Shown: positions 32,667 to 41,900 of the stretch, in pieces
Layout of the letters: each line of letters begins with the position of its first letter
Position numbering within the stretch: the stretch's first letter is position 1
Origin: Hypomesus transpacificus
Lineage: Eukaryota > Chordata > Actinopteri > Osmeriformes > Osmeridae
Assembly: GCF_021917145.1 (NCBI RefSeq)
Contig: NC_061078.1
Coordinates: 8,073,604-8,137,603 of the forward strand
Reading direction: 5' to 3'
DNA length: 64,000 nt
Program-made: the position numbers and the translations under genes
The notes under the pieces: generated by a model
The model's database searches: none
What the model saw: the letters and a program-made list of their open reading frames with translations, nothing else
Told to the model about the DNA's origin: nothing

Positions 32667-34255
32667 CCACTGTAGACTGAAGCAACCTGTTCTACAACAG
32701 CGGTCAGCGATCATGAGATTATTTTTGTGACTAAGCTGCTGGACTGATATGAGCTTTAAGAGCTGTCAGGGTAAATGTTGTGGAGGACCCTTTACCTGAC
32801 CCCCGATTGACCTGGAAACAGTTCTGCAGTTTGTTTCAAACACCAAGTGGCTAGATTGGCCACAAATCAATTAATTGTCTGAGGTCTGTGGCTTGGTCAC
32901 TGAACTCAGTATGACTGAAGTGCTACACTGGTACCATTTTGGCAAGAACTGCCTCGAGCTGAAAAAAGGAATTTTTATATGAAAATTGACGTTGTGTAAA
33001 GAGAACTAAATCTATTTTCCTCTTTTACTTTTGTACATTAACTAAAGACTTTCTCCTGTCCAAAAGAGTTACTTCAATGGACATTTTGAAGTGGACGCCA
33101 AAGCTTTTTTTGGTTTACACCGCATTATAAAATGTTCATTGCTTGCAAATCACAGCATTTTTTATATGTTTATTTTCCTTTCAACGGATTCCATTTCTAA
33201 TGTAATCCTTGTCACACGCATCCATGATATTACTTTTCTCTGCATCTGTGTTATTACTCTCAAATGTGATTCACAAACCTGACACTGTCCTCCATCTAAG
33301 GAAAGGTAGATCCAAAAGACCTTAAGATAGTTTGGATGGTTCCAATGAACAAATTTACTCTCCAAAGTGGATCTCTATACATCTGTTCCTGTACCTATTA
33401 TTTTTATTATTCATATAACTTATCTAACACAATGTATAAACTATTAAATGCATTCACGGGGCCTTCAGGTTATGTGACAGGGAAAGTGTATAGATTAAAC
33501 CTTTTTTTCAAAGAGCTGAAGAAGTTAATGGAAGTTTAAGGTGTGATCGTGAGGGTGTGATTGATTGATTTAGATACATCTTCTCAATCCTCAACCATCT
33601 CAATAGGAACTAAAAGGCTGTCTTAGTCTTATCAGTATTTCAACTTGAATGACCGTAAACCTTTTTCTGAAAATATCTGTCCTCTGATATTTAGGCTCTT
33701 TTAGTTTTTCAGGACAACTTATAATTTGGCTACTTTTACTTTGAGCCTTTTCAGTCTCTATTTATTTTGCTAACCCCTGCTTTAGCAAAATGCCAAAAAA
33801 AACTGACTACGTATGGAAACTCAGTGCAGGTTAATCTGTATGGGACAATGTGACATTGCTTTCAGTCAAGTATTTTCAAATTCTTTGTTGAGTCTCTGCC
33901 ACCAATTTAACTCTTGTCCAATTATTTTAGTGCAAGTTTTTCAGAAATTAAATGACTGTTCAAATATAATCTAACTACCATTGGTGAAGATAAGCTTTGG
34001 AAGAGAGACTTGATTTTCAATATTGGATGTAGCAGTAAGATATGATAAAGAACCCCATTTGTTTTACAGCCCTTCACATATCTTTCCTTTTAATAACGGA
34101 ACACAACAACTTGACCCGCATGTTAGGTTTAGGTGTCTTTAGATTGTCTCTAGATTTACCCTACTGCCACCATTGGTGATGTGAGGTGAACAATATAAAG
34201 TTAGGGATCCCATGAGGACAGTTGCTTCTAGGGCGGGAAGTTTTCTCTCCCCCCC

Positions 34256-34295
<40 letters not shown>

Positions 34296-35928
34296 CTCTC
34301 TCACTCTCTGTGTCTCTCTGATGAATTTAAAGTGAAACATTATATGTCAGACAGCTGCTTATATAAACATGGACCATTCTTGCCAAAGTTAAACAACAGC
34401 TGTGTTAGCTGTTTTGAATTTTAGCATTTTTCAGTAACATGTGGTTGCAGAGAGTCAGGTATCAGTACAGCACTGAGAATAGAAAGCACAGGGTTTGCTT
34501 CAGATGTGGGGATGACTGAAGACTTTCCAAAGTATTTTTCCCTGTCGTTGCTCCAAGGCCTTAAAGGTAGACACAATCTTTTGAAATCCAGCACAATGTG
34601 CAGGATGTATCCAAGTAGCTTTCTGCTCCTTCCCCATTGGGTGTATGGTACATACTAACCAATGAATACAGAATACAGAGGTATTCCTATACAGCTTTGT
34701 TATTGTTCATGCAAAAGCACCCTGAAGTCCCATCTCCCTCTGCAAATAATAGATAAAGAACAGCCATTTTCCATCTAACTTTGTCTCTGTCTGACACACA
34801 CATACACACACACACTCTTAGTTGACACTTCAGCTCTAGAATATTGGCTCTCTACATGACCATATGCTGTATTTTACCATGTTGTGCAGTATTTTTATTT
34901 ATTTTGTAATTTATATATGTATATAATATATTTTTACACTTTGTTGATACACATGGATATGTAAAAGAGAAAAAAAGCGTTTCAAAGTTTGTCGTTTATT
35001 TAGTTGTGTTTGGACAGTGCTGTACTGTCAATTGTAGCTTTTATCATTCACATACATCAATTTATATTTATGTGTATTGCAACAGTTATCTGGCTTTTTC
35101 ATAATGTCCCTGGTACTCAACCAATGATGGGACACAATGTTTGCAGTAAGCCTACAATTTGAAAGAAACGGATCGCTTAAATGAACGTATTTATTTGAAC
35201 GTATTCACTGGTCTCAGAAAAGTCCTACATTAATTGCACAACAATATACCTATTTACCTTTACTTTGTCAAAGAGCAAGACCTCGCTGAATGTATCCCCA
35301 TTAGAACTTTTTTATTTACTGTATGCATGGTATAACACCCCCCCCCCCCCCAAACCCAAATAGGATTAAGTGGAGAGCTGGTGTCACGAGTAACCATAAC
35401 AATGTATTTGAATACCCCCTGAAAAGTGAATGAACATGTTGCTGCTCATGATTTAAGACAGTATGACTGTTCTGTGTTAGAAAAAGGGAAATGTTATAAT
35501 GTCTTGTTTGAATTTCTAAACATTTAAACCATTTTGGAGAAAAAAGAATTGTGCAAAAGTGGAAATTGAATGTTTTACTGTCTTGTATCCAAAAATGAGA
35601 GAATTTATTGAAAATGGTGTTGGTCTACTTTAAAGGGAGTCTACTTTAAAAGTCTTTAAAAATGAACTAACTTAATCTAAACTCAGATTAGTATTCACTC
35701 ACTGCCTTAACTTCACAGATTCAGTTTTCATGTCTCCCTTGTAAGAGAAAGAAAAGGCTTTTCTAGACAAGGAAAATACTTGTAGGACCAATGCCAGTTC
35801 GTGTCAGCGCAGGCAATACACTGACAAGTTGTATAAAGTACTGAGTTAATATTTATTACTTGCATTGGATGACGTTGTTTACTTATTGAATGTTATCTGT
35901 TCATGTAGGGAAATCTAAATGTAATAAA
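32667..35928 (+). other. pias1: pias1 3'UTR (candidate) up to AATAAA
   Basis: There is no coding exon. AATAAA occurs at 35923-35928, next to an A-rich run, about 3.2 kb after the stop, and could be the distal poly(A) signal. A CT microsatellite (34.25 kb) and a C homopolymer (35.34 kb) lie inside. Confidence 0.45.
34243..34320. repeat. (CT)n microsatellite
   Basis: Pyrimidine-only repeat, mostly CT, preceded by a short C run. Confidence 0.93.
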
Positions 35929-36126
35929 AAAAACACATTTAGTTTACTTGTTATGTTTTGCTTTTAATCTGATTAAAAGTTGCACTAAAGAACACGCAAA
36001 TTAAAAAGCATTTTAGTAATGGCGTGAACTGTACACGTGGTGGCAGTGTAGACATTTGTGGCTATTCAATTGCTTAATTGGTTCAAGTAACCAACCATGC
36101 AGTAGGAGCAAAATCTTTTTTTGCGT

Positions 36127-36300
36127 TATGGACGTCCATAGACTGACGGCGATGGCTGATCATCTTTGCATGGATGGACGGACGGCGATGCTGTTCAGAG
36201 TGCCGTCCATAGAGGGAGCATATATTTTGGACGGCGTCATAGCCGTCCATATGGACGGCGATGCTGTTCAGAGTGCCGTCCATAGAGGGAGCATATATTT
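36127..36300. repeat. Array of ATGGACGGC/GCCGTCCAT palindromes with a 48-bp direct duplication
   Basis: The 14-bp palindrome TATGGACGTCCATA is at 36127-36140 and the 18-bp palindrome GCCGTCCATATGGACGGC at 36242-36259. A 48-bp direct repeat starting GGACGGCGATGCTGTTCAG occurs at 36180-36227 and 36253-36300. The same 9-mer recurs in both orientations. It lies 350-530 bases upstream of the TATA box of the receptor gene. Confidence 0.9.
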
Positions 36301-36652
36301 ATACAACCATGGGTACTTGGGTAGCACAGGGACTGACTAATACACCAATATAGGCTACATCAACACTTTCGAAGTTGCTCTGCGTGTTTTATAGGCTACT
36401 ACAGAGCACAGTCGTTCTTAATATAATTAAGATATTAAATGACAAGTTGGCCTAATGTTTTAATGATCTTTTATAGTTGTATTATTTTTCTAGACAGCAT
36501 GTGATCACTTATTGCAAGAGAAAAAAAGCATTAGGCTACGTGGGAGCGGTTTGGATGTAATCTTTGTTGAATATAGTGCAGTTCTATTGTCAATCAAACG
36601 ATGGCACCAATAGCCTAGGCGTAGGAGGCAGGACATTTACGCGAGCTGCTGA

Positions 36653-36659
36653 TATAAAA
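36653..36659 (+). promoter_or_regulatory. TATA box upstream of relaxin-3-receptor-like gene
   Basis: TATAAAA in the context GCTGATATAAAATGCGG lies 157 bases before the start codon at 36816 of an intronless reading frame. This is consistent with transcription starting near 36685 and a 5'UTR of about 130 bases. Confidence 0.55.
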
Positions 36660-36815
36660 TGCGGAATTTGAAAGTCGTTCTTTATTTTCTGTTATTTTGC
36701 AGTGAAAGATATTGACCCGAAGTTAATGGATTGATATTGATAGCCAACAAATAGGTTTTGTAGCAGAGATTTTGTTACTTTTGGACTTTTGACTTAAAAG
36801 TTTAGCACAGAAACA

Positions 36816-37802
36816 ATGAATGAAGTCAATGGAAGTTGTTTGTTGAACAAGTCATTGACAGAGGATAACCGTTTCAGTAACCTGGAGGATATCGACGTGA
36901 CAGCGGACGGCAGTCCGGCTTTGAGGTTCCTGATCTGTATCATCTACTCGGTAGTGTGCGCTGTGGGATTGGTGGGCAATTTACTCGTGCTCTTCTTTAT
37001 AAGAGTTAAACAAGAGAGAAAAAAATCCATAATCAACTTTTTTGTTCTCAATTTAGCGGTGACGGACATCCAATTTGTGTTGACGCTGCCGTTCTGGGCA
37101 GTGGACACAGTTCTGGACTTCAGCTGGCCGTTTGGAGACGCCATGTGCAAAATCATTCTCTCCGTCACAGTTATGAACATGTATGCAAGCGTTTTTTTCT
37201 TGACAGCAATGAGTGTGACCCGATATTGGTCTGTCGCCTGCGCTTCAAAAAACCGTAAGAGACTAAACCCGTGCTCTGTCAAATGGGTGTGCGTGGTTAT
37301 TTGGGTATCAGCAACAGTTGCTACTGCACCTACCTCCATATTTTCTACGGTGATGAACGTGACAGGGGAAAAACTCTGTCTTTTAAAGTTTCCCGGAGGA
37401 CAATATTGGTTAGCAGTGTATCATGTTCAGAAAATACTATTTGCCTTTGTATTACCCATGGCCATCGTCTCAATAAGCTACATAATGCTTCTGCGATTCA
37501 TCCGCTGTCGTAGTATGAAACCTAACAATCCAAAACGCAGATCTCAAGTCACTAAGTCTGTCTCAATTGTTGTTCTATCATTCTTTCTTTGCTGGATGCC
37601 TAATCATGCTATCACTTTCTGGAGTGTGCTAGTCAAATTTAACGTGGTTAATTGGGATCAGTCATACTATATTGTTCACACTTATGTTTTCCCGGTGACA
37701 GTCTGCCTAGCGCACACCAATAGTTGTCTTAACCCTGTTATTTATTGCCTTATGAGAAAAGAGTTCAGGAAGAAATTGAAGGACTTAATTTATCGGAGAT
37801 AG
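36816..37802 (+). CDS. Relaxin-3 receptor-like GPCR (RXFP3/RXFP4 family), intronless, tail-less
   Basis: This class A peptide GPCR of 328 aa is encoded by one exon, as are RXFP3 and RXFP4. It should sit in the plasma membrane and signal through Gi on binding a relaxin-3/INSL5-type peptide. Seven hydrophobic segments are visible. Landmarks: GLVGNLLVLF (TM1), LNLAVTD (TM2), LPFWAVDTVLDFSWPFG (TM2-ECL1; human RXFP3 has WAVENALDFKWPFG), the disulfide pair C111 and C188, TRY 135-137 in place of DRY, CWMPN 259-263, and NPVIY 306-310. N-glycosylation sites are at N5 and N11. The third intracellular loop is short and basic, and the protein ends in the predicted helix 8 (FRKKLKDLIYRR). Human RXFP3 (469 aa) has a long serine-rich tail. 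Teleosts have several rxfp3 paralogues; which one this is cannot be decided here. Confidence 0.93.
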   Translation: MNEVNGSCLLNKSLTEDNRFSNLEDIDVTADGSPALRFLICIIYSVVCAVGLVGNLLVLFFIRVKQERKKSIINFFVLNLAVTDIQFVLTLPFWAVDTVLDFSWPFGDAMCKIILSVTVMNMYASVFFLTAMSVTRYWSVACASKNRKRLNPCSVKWVCVVIWVSATVATAPTSIFSTVMNVTGEKLCLLKFPGGQYWLAVYHVQKILFAFVLPMAIVSISYIMLLRFIRCRSMKPNNPKRRSQVTKSVSIVVLSFFLCWMPNHAITFWSVLVKFNVVNWDQSYYIVHTYVFPVTVCLAHTNSCLNPVIYCLMRKEFRKKLKDLIYRR

Positions 37803-38871
37803 AACATTTTAAGGCACCTGTGAAAATGGGGAAAACGCACACTGGTAAATAGAAAACCAGGCGCAGAGCCAGACGCGCGGCTGATACTAAATGTCACAAA
37901 GTGAGCCTAGGCTATAACGCAAACAACAAGAAAATAATGTTTGTCAAATATTGTATTGTAATCATATTTAATCCTACATGATTTGATTGATTTTAGTAAC
38001 ATGAGCATGAATAGCCTACTTTGACTGTCGATCCATGAACATATGTAGCCTAAATGCATGCCCCATGGATTGAGCAAAGTGTTCTGAGTGATTGTTGTAT
38101 TTATATTATTTAGGTTAACTCATGAATGTAACATATTATGACATGCATACATTGCCTGTAACGTATTTCTGTGCAACGCGTCGCTTAATTGTATTCAATT
38201 CAATTATTCTAACTATAAGCTATGTCGACGTAGTAATGTAGGACATCACAGTGCAAGCTGTAAAATATGAAAATACATGCTTTAAAAATACAGTTGGACC
38301 AGTTTGTGATGTCTGTCTGCATGACGTAGAGTGAATTCGGGTAATCTGGGAAATGTTTTGCATGCATTTTCTCATGGGATCTCCCTGATTGACAAGTGCC
38401 CTACCCCCTTTCTGTGACACCACACCAACCAAATATTGTGATTTCAATCACATATGACATCCATGCTAAACCTAGAGTAAAAGTTATATGGACTAGACAT
38501 ATATGGGAAAAACACACACTGGAGTTTAGGTGTCCCACATTACTGGAATTGTTGTCTGATGTCTGCTTCATTTGGGGGGTGGGGTGGAAACAGACATGTA
38601 CAGTTGACTAAGAATGCATTGAGTTTACTTTACAAACACTGTAGGCTACTATGAATTTAATCATGAATTTAATCGTGTGCAGTTGGAGCTTGTTGCATTG
38701 TGTTGTTCGATGGCCATAGGGCCTATTGGTCACCTGACTGACACACAGCAAAGCTATGCGTCGCTCGAATGACGAAGGTGGCGCGCCCTCGCTTGTGTTG
38801 TGTCTGGAAGAAATGGAAACTGGCAATGCACGAATTTGATCATTCAGAGATCCGAACAGTTGAGTCTGTGA
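37803..38871. other. Receptor 3' flank and putative morf4l1 promoter
   Basis: No coding exon is seen. The last 170 bases are richer in CpG (GGTGGCGCGCCCTCGCTTG near 38780) and probably contain the morf4l1 promoter and 5'UTR. Confidence 0.4.
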
Positions 38872-38911
38872 ATGGCGCCAAAACAAGACCCTAAACCTAA
38901 ATTTCAAGAAG
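38872..38911 (+). CDS. morf4l1: morf4l1 exon 1
   Basis: ATG at 38872 encodes [13 protein letters not shown]; donor GAAG|GTGGGT, phase 1. Confidence 0.95.
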
Positions 38912-41900
38912 GTGGGTTTGATTTGTTATGAGTTTTAATATGGGGTAATTGATTCTTCCGCTTTGGCCCTGGATCCTGCATCCTGCTAGAGGACAAAGAA
39001 TTAGCAGCTAGCTTGCGAGGCAGTCGTTAACTGCTTCTCTCTGCAATAATGGAAGCAAGCTTTTTTACGAAACGGAATCAAACATGACCTGTAACATACT
39101 AGCTAGCAACTTAACCCAGTTTTGTCTTTGTTGTTGTTGTTGTAGCAAGCTAAAACCATAGTTTTACGGTGCTAGTGGTGGCTAAACCAGATTAAAGCTA
39201 GCTAGCTATGCTAACCTGCAAAGATGCCAGTCTAAATGTACTAGTTAGAAAAAAGCAGAGCCAGAGTGATTCTCCTTAGACAGCTGTTTAATAACAAGCA
39301 AATCTATATTCAATTATAGCTTGCATTAATCATAGCTTGCGTGATCGAGATTCTGTGTTGCTAGTTAGAGCTAGATAGTACCTACACAACCTGCTTGCAT
39401 ACTAGCTATCAAAACAAAAGCTGGCAAGGTCGGCCATTCTGCCCCCTGTGTTGTGGTGAGTGGTACAGTAGCACAAACACAACGACAAAAAGGATGGGAA
39501 ACCGTGCACGCTAACATTAATAATCATCCTATGGAGTCAGATGGCTGAGCGGTTAGGGTTATGACGTTGTGTCCTTGGGCAAGGCATTTCACCCTACTTG
39601 CCTTGGGGGGAATGTCCCTGTACTTACTGTAAGTCGCTCTGGATAAGAGCGTCTGCTAAATGACTAAATGTAAATGTAAATCCTGTCACTTTTAATCATT
39701 CATCTTCATCTGTTCTACATTTTTGTCCTTGTTTTTTAGGTGAAAGAGTTCTGTGTTTTCATGGGCCATTGCTGTACGAAGCAAAGGTAAGCTCACCCTA
39801 ACCCATTTGAGAGCATTTAAACGAATTTATTGTACAAAAACATTTTTATATTTACAGTTAACAATAAACTTTGCCTTTGTTTTATTTTCGTTTAACAGTG
39901 TGTGAAAATCAATATCAAGGACAAGCAGATAAAGTATTTCATTCATTATAGCGGATGGAATAAAAAGTAAGTCTCCTCTCCTTCCCCGATCACTTGTCTT
40001 GTAAAGTAAGCCACATATTAAATTAACTCAGATACAACTCAAATACAGTTTATGTATGGATGTTACCAACAAGGTTTAATTTGTTTTAGCTGGGATGAAT
40101 GGGTTCCTGAAAGCAGAGTGCTCAAATATGTGGACAGCAACCTTGCGAAACAAAAAGAGCTTCAAAAGGCCAACCAGTAAGTCCATATATATTTCTTGAC
40201 AGATATGGGGTTGGTGAAAGTTCTATAAAAATGTACTGTATCAACATCAATTCACAGCCTGTAAATTCAAAAATAAGATACAATATGTCAATTTCAATGT
40301 CTCCTCAGAAATGCCGATGATGACTCGAAGATGGGAGAACATAAAAAGTGATTGCAATTAGTTTGTTTCCTCTGCTTGATTTTGAAATATAATTACGGCA
40401 CATACTGTACATTTTGCTACTTGTTGCCTGTGAGCCTTATGAAGGCCTTGCAAAGGTCACCAAAGAATATTGCAGATTTGTATTTATTTAATTGAGTTAA
40501 ACATATCAGTAACAATACTTGTAGTGATAAAAGGAACAGCCTATGGCATGGACGATTTGAAATGAAAGAGCACAAGTCTTTATGAAAAAATCATATTGTA
40601 GGATTTGATAGTTTATGGCTGGGCTTCCCTCCTGTATGTAATTAATGTTGTGTTTGTCTCTCCTTTAGGGATCATTATGTTGAAGGAAAGATGAGGGGTG
40701 TAGCACCGAGCAAGAAGATACCAGCTGTGCAGCAAAAACATGTTGATCTGTAAGTTTGGCAGGGTTCTTCCTTTTTTATTTGAGACTGTTGGTGTTATAA
40801 AATGTACAAAAGGTAAGACCTCTAAAATGCTTTTGTTCCTCCCCAGGAAAGCGAAGAAAACGAAACCGAAGAGTAAGTCAAATGTGGCCACATGGTCGTA
40901 ACCCCTTCTGAAGATCTGAAAGTACTTCAAATAAATCGCATACATTTTTTAGGACCTGCATTATACTGTATACTCCAACCATCTTTGTTTCCATCTTTTT
41001 TAGCACCAGGGGCTGGTGAAGGCACCAGCACTGGAGAAATGCCGCAACCACCACGAAAGAAAAGGGCACGCGTCGACCCTACAGTGGAAAGTGTAGGCAT
41101 TTTTGTGTGTGTTTGGGAGGGTGCGGGTGGGCATTTGCTGCATTTTCAATTCTTTATGGCTGATTTTACCTTCTGTAACCTAATTATGATTCCCTTGACA
41201 TTTTGTTTTACCAGGAGGAGACTTTCACCAATCGTGTGGAGGTAAAGGTGAAGATCCCAGAGGAACTGAAGCCCTGGCTGGTAGATGATTGGGACCTCAT
41301 CACCAGGCAGAAACAGGTCAATATTTTCTAAGGATCAGCCACCAATCATCACATACATCCTGAGGGTTGTAGCTTGTCAGACATCGCATTACATAATCAT
41401 GGGCATTAATGAAGACAGCAATCTTTTTGTTGTCATTTGTTTGTCAGTGTGTAATATAGCTTGGTGTTAAATAATTGATGATTTTGCTTTGCCTGCAGCT
41501 CTTTCACCTGCCCGCTAAAAAGAACGTAGAAACGGTCTTGGAGGACTATGCAAATTATAAAAAATCGAGAGGAACGTCAGACAACAAGTAAGAAAAACTT
41601 GTATTTCCTGAACTCAAGCTAAAATAGTTCCCCTTACCAGCCATGATACCCGATATTCTTCAGATGAAACGGTTGATGCCATCATATGGCTTTGTTTCTT
41701 AGGCAGTTATCATCTGAAATGTAGCAGAACAGGTTTTAGACACTACAGTATATTCCACATAATTTAATGTGGTGAAGTACATCTACATCTACTTAAAAGC
41801 TTTGAATGAGGGTACTATGAAGTACCCTCATTCCCACCAACAATTTGATGTATTAATGGCACTTAGCACAGGCTTTCATTGGAAGCAATTTACCATGGAG

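Noticed and set aside
39880..40100. Mammalian long-isoform insertion of MRG15 between WNK and WDEW
   Set aside because: No open segment with suitable phase and similarity lies in the short intron between exons 3 and 4.
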